Positions 1 through 6,451 of a stretch of DNA of 22,237 nt are shown here, piece after piece. The stretch covers positions 1-22,237 of the forward strand of contig CAZBZS010000037.1 in assembly GCA_964496475.1 (NCBI GenBank), in the 5' to 3' direction. Numbering within the stretch: position 1 is the first letter of the stretch; the number at the start of each line of letters is the position of its first letter. The position numbers and the translations under genes are program-made. The notes under the pieces were generated by a model. It was not told the DNA's origin and made no database searches. It saw only the letters and a list, made by a program, of their open reading frames with translations. The stretch comes from JASLPR01 sp964496475 (GTDB taxonomy: Bacteria > Chloroflexota > UBA11872 > VXNJ01).

Positions 1-827
1 TAGTCCACGTACTCCACCTCCACCCCAGCGTTCGTCGCGATCGCTTCCGCGATATTTCTTACCGAGATCGGTCGATCGCTCCCTAGGTTGAAGACCTGCC
101 CATGGGCCTCGGGAATCGCCGCCGTCGCCAGAATCGCGTTCGTCACATCATCTACGTGAGTCACGTCCCTGCGCTGCTCCCCATCGCCGAAAATCCGCAG
201 CGGCTCCCCTCTCAGCCCGCGCCCCATGAACGTCGGGATCACCCCCTGGCTACCTGCCTCCAGCGACTGCCGCGGTCCATACGTGTTCGTCAGCCGCAGC
301 CGCACCGTCCGCAGTCCGTGAACCTCCCCATAAATCCGGTGGTACTCCTCTCCCGCATATTTATCCACCCCGTTAATGTCTACCGGCAACGTCGGCACCG
401 ACTCCGTGATCGGCAGCGCCCGCGTCCGCCCGTAGACCTGTCGCGTGCCCGCGTAGACCACCACCGGAGTCGGCGAAATTCGGCGACAGCTTTCCAGTAT
501 GTAGATCTGCGACCGGCAATTCGCCTCCAGGTCTCCCAGCGGATCGGCCATGCTGCGCTGATGCGACACCTGCCCCACCGCGTTCACCACCACCTCCACC
601 CCGCCAAGTACGTCATCCAGACCGTCGTCCCGCACATCGATCGGATACACCTCGCAGTTAGGTGTCAACTCCGGCACGTTTCGATGATTTCCGCCAAAGC
701 CCTCCAGCAGCGCGTCCACCACCTGCACCCGTGCCCCCAGTTCCGCCAGTCTCAGCGCAACTGTGCTTCCGATGAATCCCAGCCCTCCCAGCACCGCCAC
801 CCGCCTGCCGCCAAACCAATCATCCAC
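1..827 (-). CDS. NAD-dependent epimerase/dehydratase (partial, C-terminus beyond window)
   Basis: Extended short-chain dehydrogenase acting on a nucleotide sugar, probably feeding surface polysaccharide synthesis. Reading the minus strand inward gives an N-terminal Rossmann motif GGLGFIGS, then GTRQVYG, then LRLTNTYGPRQS and VFNLGSDRPISV, all typical of this family. The YxxxK catalytic pair reads NGVDK (Asn codon 372-374, Lys codon 360-362), so the usual Tyr is Asn. I recall a subgroup of these enzymes with the same Asn, so it may be a subfamily trait rather than damage. The GTG at 825-827 places the Rossmann motif about ten residues in. A GTG at 873-875, preceded by GGAAG, is an alternative that would overlap the glycosyltransferase gene upstream. 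The gene lies 34 bp downstream of that gene, suggesting one transcript. The exact substrate cannot be named. Confidence 0.85.
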   Translation of the reverse strand, partial: MDDWFGGRRVAVLGGLGFIGSTVALRLAELGARVQVVDALLEGFGGNHRNVPELTPNCEVYPIDVRDDGLDDVLGGVEVVVNAVGQVSHQRSMADPLGDLEANCRSQIYILESCRRISPTPVVVYAGTRQVYGRTRALPITESVPTLPVDINGVDKYAGEEYHRIYGEVHGLRTVRLRLTNTYGPRQSLEAGSQGVIPTFMGRGLRGEPLRIFGDGEQRRDVTHVDDVTNAILATAAIPEAHGQVFNLGSDRPISVRNIAEAIATNAGVEVEYVD

Positions 828-861
828 CGCTTCTATCGCCGGCGGCCTATCGATCCCCGGG

Positions 862-1686
862 CTAGTCGGCGACACCGTCAACTTCCGCCACCGCATCCGC
901 CTTCGAGTCCCGAGCTCCGCTTTCGGCGCCCGTATCTCCAGAAGCCGCACCGCGTTCAAACAGCCCGTTCCACCACAGGCGTATCAGATCAACCCCCAGC
1001 GACAACACATTCATCGGTCGAAAGAACTGCGACGCCCCGAACCTTCTCGACAGATGCGACACCGGCACCTCCTGCACCCGATATCCCCCTCGGTACACCT
1101 GTTGCATCATCTGCGCGCACACTATTCCACCCCGATTGGTCAACCTCAGCCGTCGGGCCACCTCCCCCCGGAACAGCCGAAAGTCGCAATCCAGGTCCCG
1201 CATCGGTATCCCCAGCAAACTCTTGGCGAAATAGTTGTAAGTCCCGCCCAGAACTCGCCTCACCGCCGAGTCGCTCCGGGCCGTCTTGTACCCGTTCACC
1301 ACGTCCACCCCGTCCTCCATCACCTCCAGCAGCAACCTCAGCTCGCGCGGGTCGTACTGCCCGTCCCCGTCGGTATAGAACACCAGATCGCCGGTCGCCG
1401 CTTTGAATCCCGACTGCAAAGCTCCCCCGTAGCCCCGGTTCTGCGCATGTGTCACCACCCTCAGCGCCGGCACCGTCTTCGCCAGCTCTTCCAGGACCCC
1501 CGCCGAGCCGTCCCCGCTGCCGTCGTTGACTACGATGATTTCATAGTCGTTCGTCACCCCGGCAAGCGTCTCGTCCGCCGCCCGCACCATCTCACCAATC
1601 GTATGCTCATCGTTGTAGCATGGGAAAAACGCCGAAATGCGCTCGCTCCGTTGCGACCGGGGAGGGGACACGTTCTGAGAGTTCAT
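862..1686 (-). CDS. Family 2 glycosyltransferase (DPM1/polyprenyl-phosphate type)
   Basis: A 274-residue GT-A fold glycosyltransferase that would move a sugar from a nucleotide donor to a lipid phosphate or glycan. The nucleotide-binding NDGSGDG is at residues 54-60, NRGYGGALQSG follows at about 83-93, and the metal-binding DGDGQYDP is at 106-113. Basic motifs near 160-180 (DCDFRLFR) match the DPM1/DPG-synthase group. No C-terminal membrane helices are present, unlike GtrB-type enzymes; the tail is acidic and low-complexity. The start is the first ATG, with no strong Shine-Dalgarno. The partial epimerase follows 34 bp downstream on the same strand, so the two likely serve one glycan pathway. 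The acceptor is unknown. Confidence 0.9.
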   Translation of the reverse strand: MNSQNVSPPRSQRSERISAFFPCYNDEHTIGEMVRAADETLAGVTNDYEIIVVNDGSGDGSAGVLEELAKTVPALRVVTHAQNRGYGGALQSGFKAATGDLVFYTDGDGQYDPRELRLLLEVMEDGVDVVNGYKTARSDSAVRRVLGGTYNYFAKSLLGIPMRDLDCDFRLFRGEVARRLRLTNRGGIVCAQMMQQVYRGGYRVQEVPVSHLSRRFGASQFFRPMNVLSLGVDLIRLWWNGLFERGAASGDTGAESGARDSKADAVAEVDGVAD

Positions 1687-1870
1687 CGCGCAATGCTATC
1701 ACCGCCAGAGACCCGCTCCTGGGACCGCAATACCCGTCCCGCCCTCGCCCCTGCTGCCACCGGATCAGCACGCATGTCCGAATTCCCGAACGCTCCCTAG
1801 CGGCAGACCGGCGGCTGCAACGTGCCGGCCGAGTTCAAATTCCAGCCAATCGAACGCCCGCGCCGGGTGA
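1687..1870. other. Intergenic spacer between glycosyltransferase start and Mrr remnant
   Basis: This 184 bp stretch holds the upstream region of the glycosyltransferase gene on the minus strand. Short open frames on the plus strand show no recognisable protein. I saw no tRNA and no clear promoter or terminator. Confidence 0.4.
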
Positions 1871-2312
1871 CTAAACCACCCGTTTGCCGGCCCGGTTACC
1901 TTCGAGCAGCGCCTGCGGCACGTGGACCCGACGCAACGGGATCATCCCCTTGTAGGTCGATCCCATGTCCTCGTAATGTTCGAGAACAACGTCCACTGGT
2001 TCGTTGCCGTTCATGAGTTTGAGCTTCGTCCGGGATCTGGCAAAGCTCTTCGCCTGAGTCGTGAAGCCTCCAAGAGTAACCATCAGCGAGAACTCGGTCT
2101 GACCGACCTTCCCGTAGAGCCCCGACGTCTCAGGGTCCCCGACGTTTCCTGATGTGCTCCTGACCTGATCTTTGACGATTGGGTGCTCGAAGCCCAGTTC
2201 ATCTCTGTGCGCAACAATGTCGATACCGCCGTCGGTACCCCATCGCGTTCAGCAGATCGGCAACGAACCTGGTGAACGGGTGGCCCTTCAAATCCTTGGA
2301 TAACGTCTTGAG
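1871..2312 (-). pseudogene. Decayed Mrr-like restriction endonuclease (C-terminal part)
   Basis: Remnant of a type IV-like (Mrr-family) restriction endonuclease. On the minus strand, one frame reads LKGHPFTRFVADLLNAMGYR, matching the family motif before the catalytic core. The reading then jumps frame near 2235 and continues as GTDGGIDIVAHRDELGF, then VGDPETSGLYGKVG and VTLGGFTTQAKSFARS, ending at the TAG at 1871-1873. The GGIDI Asp is a catalytic PD-(D/E)XK residue. The Lys-containing second half of that motif, usually QVKST, reads QVRSTS, so the catalytic Lys is also lost. Some residues appear missing between MGYR and GTDGG. An in-frame TGA lies at 2313-2315, just upstream of the recognisable part. 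No N-terminal half was recognised in 2313-2445. Family motifs are recalled, not searched. Confidence 0.75.
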
Positions 2313-2445
2313 TCAGCTAGATAGATACTGCCGTCACCAGATCGCCGATCTTATCTACTCCGGGATTCATTTGGGGATGGACTTCGGGAGGCGTCTCCCC
2401 CGAGGCGTCAGAGCCGCTCAGGAATTGATTGTTGGCCGCTCGGGC

Positions 2446-3693
2446 CTAATGATCAACGCCGGAAAGATCGCCAACAGCAGAAAATTCAAACGGCGCCGGA
2501 TCGCCCGCACGGCTCGCCTTCCCCTCCGCTTCCAGATCGTCAGCCAGCGGTTCGCTGGCATCGAACATCTGCAACTCCATCGTATTCTTAATCCTTGCCA
2601 TCCGCGGTGTATCCGAGCCGGCGGCCCTTCTTGCTAGGCCGACTGCCGTGTCGACCGTCGCCTCATCGCTGGGCAGCGTCATCGGCACCCGTGCGCCCTG
2701 GACCGTCATCGCGGTCAGGCAGTTCATGTAAGTGTATTCGGGGTTCATCGCGTCAACGAGCTTCTGGCTCACCAGGTCGGCCATCCCGATCCCCGTCGCG
2801 TTGCCGTTCGACTCCTCAGTGAGGCGAAGCGTGGCGATGTAACGATAGTCCGGTGTGCGCGGGCCGTCGCCGAGCAGCCGGAAAAGCCCGATGATGTTGG
2901 TGTCCATCCCCGCCCCCGAGATGTTCTTGCCCATTTCGTCTACTACGAGAAGCTCAAGCTCGTCCGCCGGCAACACAGGCAGGATGTCTCTGGCAATTTT
3001 CAACAGCGCCCGATCCGTGACGTGAAATTCATCCGCCCTGACCACTTCGACCCGGGCCGGCTCATCGAGTGGGTTCTCGACCATGGCCACCCCCATCAAG
3101 ATCTTCCCGGTGTCAATCGCCGCCTGGGCGGCTTCGGGGATCGTCTCCGCCAGTCCGTACTGATGGATTCGCTCGGCGCCCTTCTGTTTGCCAAAGCCGA
3201 CCGCCGTCATCTTGCAAAGTCCGCTTTCGATATCGCCGTGAAAATCGGTGTGCGGCTTCACCCGGCCCAGCACCACTACGTGATCCGCGTTATACGCGTT
3301 CGCGTCCATCAGGTACTCGTAACCCCGCGGGCCCTTGCCCGTCACAACCGTTTCCATCGTAGCCCGGACCGGCGCCCCGACGACTGCTTCGGTGATCCGG
3401 AACTCGGCAAGTACGGTCTCCTGCCCTTCCGGCGTGGCCCCGCCGTGACTGCCCATCGCTGGCACGATGAATGGCTCCAGGTCGGCCGCCTTCAGCTCGC
3501 GCACGATCGTCGACACCGCCGCGACAAGCGGCGTGACCCCGCGGCTGCCCACGCCCAACGCCACGCTGTCGCCACTGTTAAATTTGGCAGTGGCGAGATG
3601 CTCCCGAATCTTGCGGGCCAGCGTAGCCTCGAAGTCGTCAATCCGCGCGGTGTCAAATTCCTGCCGCATGGGAACCATTAACGGTCGGTCCAC
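2446..3693 (-). CDS. LarA-like nickel-pincer racemase homologue (DUF2088 family)
   Basis: Probable 2-hydroxyacid racemase or epimerase related to lactate racemase LarA, cytosolic. GSHGGAT carries His83, KPHTDF carries His148, and IESGLCKM and GKQKGAERIHQYG carry Lys161 and His177. The spacing 65/13/16 closely follows that recalled for Lactobacillus LarA residues His108, His174, Lys184 and His200 (66/10/16), where Lys184 carries the nickel-pincer cofactor and His200 binds nickel. The length of 415 residues is normal. I start at GTG 3691-3693 because AAAGGAG lies 6 nt upstream; an open frame extends further to a TTG at 3717 without such support. No LarB, LarC or LarE cofactor genes are in the window. 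The substrate is unknown, and lactate is not assured because this family is diverse. Confidence 0.85.
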   Translation of the reverse strand: MDRPLMVPMRQEFDTARIDDFEATLARKIREHLATAKFNSGDSVALGVGSRGVTPLVAAVSTIVRELKAADLEPFIVPAMGSHGGATPEGQETVLAEFRITEAVVGAPVRATMETVVTGKGPRGYEYLMDANAYNADHVVVLGRVKPHTDFHGDIESGLCKMTAVGFGKQKGAERIHQYGLAETIPEAAQAAIDTGKILMGVAMVENPLDEPARVEVVRADEFHVTDRALLKIARDILPVLPADELELLVVDEMGKNISGAGMDTNIIGLFRLLGDGPRTPDYRYIATLRLTEESNGNATGIGMADLVSQKLVDAMNPEYTYMNCLTAMTVQGARVPMTLPSDEATVDTAVGLARRAAGSDTPRMARIKNTMELQMFDASEPLADDLEAEGKASRAGDPAPFEFSAVGDLSGVDH

Positions 3694-3699
3694 TTTGTG

Positions 3700-3706
3700 C
3701 TCCTTT
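3700..3706 (-). promoter_or_regulatory. Ribosome binding site deciding the GTG start of the LarA-like gene
   Basis: On the minus strand this reads AAAGGAG, 6 nt before GTG at 3691-3693. It favours that start over the upstream in-frame TTG at 3717. Confidence 0.8.
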
Positions 3707-3717
3707 ACCACCCCCAA

Positions 3718-3871
3718 GAACGGAGTGAGTTCTAGTGTAGTCGCGTCGGGCCTGTCGCCAAATTGGCCCCCGCCCCGCCGGATCGTGCGATGCGTGCTTA
3801 GCGCGGGACAAGAGGAAATTGCGGTTCTGCATTTGTGTGTTTAACGGGACTTCGAAGACAATTGGCGGCAG
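3718..3871. promoter_or_regulatory. Divergent intergenic region between LarA-like and MoaD-like genes
   Basis: Promoters for both the leftward LarA-like gene and the rightward MoaD-AOR pair should lie in this 154 bp gap, since transcription diverges from it. The right part is more AT-rich (3816-3845), with a weak TTGCGG...TTTAAC arrangement facing the MoaD gene. I could not assign a confident promoter. Confidence 0.3.
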
Positions 3872-4165
3872 ATGGGCAACAGTGAACGGTCGCATTCGGC
3901 CGATATAAGTCCGCCGGACGGTGCCGGAGTGCCCTCCGTCCATGTGCGGGTGCACGCGGGTCTTGATCGCTTTTTTCCGGGAGCGGGTCGCGTGCGCAAA
4001 ATAGAGATAGCCGACGGGGCGACTGTCGGCAGCCTGTTGCGCGATCATGGTGTACCGGAAGATCTACCCCTCGTAGTAGGTCTCAACCGCGATCTGGGGA
4101 GCCGCGACTCGGAACTCAAGCCCGGCGATTTAGTTGAATTAGTCCCGCCGATGACCGGCGGATAG
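3872..4165 (+). CDS. MoaD/ThiS-family sulfur carrier protein
   Basis: A 97-residue ubiquitin-like protein ending in Gly-Gly, the hallmark of MoaD and ThiS carriers, which are adenylated and thiocarboxylated on that tail. The beta-grasp signature is visible as KIEIADGATVGSLL, then LVVGLNRDL and LKPGDLVELVPPMTGG. The first 20 or so residues are polar and look dispensable, so a later start such as the GTG before PSVHVRV is possible. The gene lies only 13 bp before an aldehyde:ferredoxin oxidoreductase. This suggests it supplies sulfur for the pterin dithiolene that holds tungsten in that enzyme. A role in thiamine synthesis is less likely given the neighbour. Confidence 0.85.
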   Translation: MGNSERSHSADISPPDGAGVPSVHVRVHAGLDRFFPGAGRVRKIEIADGATVGSLLRDHGVPEDLPLVVGLNRDLGSRDSELKPGDLVELVPPMTGG

Positions 4166-4166
4166 C

Positions 4167-4173
4167 AAGGGAG
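4167..4173 (+). promoter_or_regulatory. Ribosome binding site for the GTG start of AOR
   Basis: AAGGGAG lies 5 nt before GTG 4179-4181, in the short gap after the MoaD-like gene. This supports the GTG start and tight co-expression. Confidence 0.8.
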
Positions 4174-4178
4174 CGACA

Positions 4179-5936
4179 GTGCCACACTCAATTCACAACC
4201 GCATTCTACGCGTGGACCTTACAGACGGCCGCATCTGGACCGAGGAACCAGGCATCGAGTTCTACCGGAAATATGTCGGCGGTCGAATGTTCATCGCTCA
4301 TTACCTGCTTCGCGAACTCCCCGAGGGCGCCGATCCCTTAGGTCCAGAGAACCTGCTCATATTCGCCGCCGGTCCCATGACCGCGGTGCCCGTCGCCGGC
4401 AACGCCCGACACAGTGTGGGCGCCAAATCGCCAATGTCCGGGCTTTACGGTGAGGCCGAGGCCGGCGGGTTCTGGGGAGCCGAACTCAAGATGGCTGGTT
4501 GGGATGGGATGGTGGTGACCGGCAAGGCGGACAAACCGGTGTATCTGTGGATCAAAGATCAAGAAGTTGAAATCCGGGACGCCGCGCATCTGTGGGGCAA
4601 AATCACCGGCGATGTCGAAGACGCGATCAGAGACGAGCTGGACGACGCTCGCATCCGGGTCTCCCAGATCGGACCCGCCGGCGAGAACCTGGTGCGCTTT
4701 GCCTGCATTGTTAATGACCTGAACGAATTCGCCGGCCGGGGTGGCATGGGCGCCGTCATGGGATCGAAAAATCTCAAAGCGATCGCCGTAAGAGGCGGTA
4801 GTCGCGTGGTGCCCGCCGACATGGACCCTATCCGCGAGACCTCCCGCTGGGTGGCCAAAGAAACCTTTGCCGAGGGTCAGCCGCACTTCATGTTTCACAA
4901 TTATGGAACCGGCGCGCTTGTCAGGAGTAAACAGCTCGAAGGTCATGTGATCTCGCACAACTTTCGGGATGGCGTCCTGGAAGGCGCAGAAAACTCCGAC
5001 GCGATCGCCATCAAGGAAACTGTGATGGATCGCATGGACGGGTGCTTCTCGTGTTCGGTGAACTGCAAGAAGCGCGTTCGGATCGAAACCGCGAAATTGA
5101 CCGTCGATCCCAAATACGGCGGGCCCGAGTATGAGACGCTCGCGGCGATCGGTAGCAATCTGGGAGTTACCGACATCCTCGCGGTCTGCAAGAGTTCGGA
5201 GGTCGTGAACTATCTCGGCATGGACAGCATATCTGCCGGTTCGGTCCTGGCCTGGGCAATGGAAATGGCCGAAATGGGAGTGATCACGCCTGAGGATCTC
5301 GAAGGGGAACAGCTGATCTTCGGTCGCGGGTCCGACGTGGTCAAATGGCTCGAAATGATCGCCTACCGGCAGGGATTCGGAGACGTGCTCGCCGAAGGCG
5401 CCTTGCACGCCTCACGAAAAATCGGCAAAGACAGCGAGAAGTACGTCATGCACGTCAAAGGTGTTGACCTTGGCATGCACGATCCCCGGGCAATGGAGAT
5501 CATGCGGCGCGGGTTCCCGGTTTCACCCGTCGGTGGTGACCACTGCAACTCTGCCCATAAGCGCAATGCGCTCGCTAACACGCTGGGGCTCTGTCAATTC
5601 CTCGATTACGACGATGACCGCAAGCTTGCTCTATTGAACGCTGCGACTGGCTGGGACATGACCTTGGACGAGTTGGATGACGCCTATGAGCGCGGGATCA
5701 CAATGACCCGTATGTTCAACGTGCGAGAGGGTTGGACTACCGGGGATGATGTCCTGCCGTGGCGGATTCATCAGCCAATGGCCAAAGGTCCGATGAGCAA
5801 CCAGGTGCTGCCGGCCGAACAGGTCCGCGAAGAAACTCAGGAGTACTACGAAGCGCGGGGTTGGGATCGGGACACCGGCATACCGAATTCCGACACCGTC
5901 GAGCGTCTGGGTCTGCAAGTAAGCAATCCGGTATAG
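4179..5936 (+). CDS. Aldehyde:ferredoxin oxidoreductase (tungsten AOR family)
   Basis: A 585-residue tungstopterin enzyme that oxidises an aldehyde to an acid and passes electrons to ferredoxin, or runs in reverse; cytosolic. The N-terminal domain (about 1-206) has the family signatures KYVGGRMFIAHYLL, AGPMTAVPVAGNARHSVGAK and FAGRGGMGAVMGSKNLKAI. The [4Fe-4S] ligands are C289-x2-C292-x3-C296 and a distal Cys at 472 in LGLCQFLDYDD. The length is close to the usual 600 residues and there are no disruptions. Start is a GTG with a strong Shine-Dalgarno. It is coupled to the MoaD-like gene upstream. No partner ferredoxin, hydrogenase or AOR small subunit lies nearby. The aldehyde substrate cannot be read from the sequence. 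Confidence 0.95.
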   Translation: MPHSIHNRILRVDLTDGRIWTEEPGIEFYRKYVGGRMFIAHYLLRELPEGADPLGPENLLIFAAGPMTAVPVAGNARHSVGAKSPMSGLYGEAEAGGFWGAELKMAGWDGMVVTGKADKPVYLWIKDQEVEIRDAAHLWGKITGDVEDAIRDELDDARIRVSQIGPAGENLVRFACIVNDLNEFAGRGGMGAVMGSKNLKAIAVRGGSRVVPADMDPIRETSRWVAKETFAEGQPHFMFHNYGTGALVRSKQLEGHVISHNFRDGVLEGAENSDAIAIKETVMDRMDGCFSCSVNCKKRVRIETAKLTVDPKYGGPEYETLAAIGSNLGVTDILAVCKSSEVVNYLGMDSISAGSVLAWAMEMAEMGVITPEDLEGEQLIFGRGSDVVKWLEMIAYRQGFGDVLAEGALHASRKIGKDSEKYVMHVKGVDLGMHDPRAMEIMRRGFPVSPVGGDHCNSAHKRNALANTLGLCQFLDYDDDRKLALLNAATGWDMTLDELDDAYERGITMTRMFNVREGWTTGDDVLPWRIHQPMAKGPMSNQVLPAEQVREETQEYYEARGWDRDTGIPNSDTVERLGLQVSNPV

Positions 5937-6084
5937 GTCCGGCCTCTGAAATTCTCGGAAATACGGTAGCCCAGTTGCCGTTCTGAGCTAGCTCTGCCGG
6001 AAACTCCCCACAGGGGTATCAGCCGTTCTCGGTCTGGCCATTCTCCGTCTGCTCGTCTTCTCCTTGAAGCAGGGATATTGTTTG
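5937..6084. other. Spacer downstream of AOR and the HDOD remnant
   Basis: No gene is seen here. A short inverted repeat CCCC-aca-GGGG lies at about 6008-6018 between the converging AOR and HDOD frames. There is no T-run long enough to call a terminator. Confidence 0.3.
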
Positions 6085-6408
6085 CTAGATCTCTCTGAGC
6101 AACATTTCCTTGAGTTCATCAAAATCGCTGGACTTAACCCCGAGGATGTCAGACACCACGCCCGGGATCTCGGGATCGGGCGCTTCGTTGGAACCGACTC
6201 CGGAGCCCGCCTGTCGGCTCACTTGATTCGCTACGATGCAAGTTGCGGCCAGCGTGGTCGTGTCGGCGGAAAAATCACCCGACGGGGTGGTGTGATGCCC
6301 GCGAATCGCCCTGACCAGAAAATCGGGCAGCTCCCACTTTTCGGCCAGAGTCGCGCCAGCCGCGGAGCAAACGCAGAGCCAGGCGGAGGGCGACGGCGTC
6401 AATGACAT
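6085..6408 (-). pseudogene. Fragment of an HDOD-domain protein
   Basis: The 107-codon frame matches only the C-terminal part of an HDOD domain, a signalling domain related to HD phosphohydrolases. Recognisable motifs are AGATLAEKWELPDFLVRAIR, then GHHTTP and LAATCIVANQVSRQAG. The typical N-terminal 150 or so residues are missing: the frame starts immediately before the helix that carries the AEKW motif, and the M32 gene occupies the sequence just upstream. The first 15 residues (CVCSAAG and before) look like out-of-frame sequence rather than HDOD. It is therefore most likely the tail of a truncated gene. An intact short protein is possible but less likely. Confidence 0.55.
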
Positions 6409-6451
6409 TCATGACCTATGGATTGATAGCACCGACGGCAACCAAAGAGCC

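Noticed and set aside
361..369. TTATCCACC, one base off a DnaA box
   Set aside because: It is single and within the epimerase coding sequence. No cluster of DnaA boxes or AT-rich unwinding region was found to support an origin.
102..1800. Long plus-strand open frames (102-1406 and 763-1800)
   Set aside because: They are rich in Arg, Pro, His and Ser with no domain, and lie opposite the clear epimerase and GT2 genes. They come from the C-rich plus strand having few stop codons.
1822..1850. T-arm-like GAGTTCAAATTC in the spacer upstream of the Mrr remnant
   Set aside because: The flanking bases do not pair as a T-stem and no acceptor or anticodon arm can be formed.
2376..2405. Hairpin GGGAG-gcgt-CTCCC as a terminator for the LarA-like gene
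   Set aside because: It is about 50 bp beyond the stop and is not followed by a T-run on the minus strand.
4338..5408. 356-codon minus-strand open frame inside AOR
   Set aside because: It lies fully opposite a complete AOR gene with intact motifs and has no recognisable domain.
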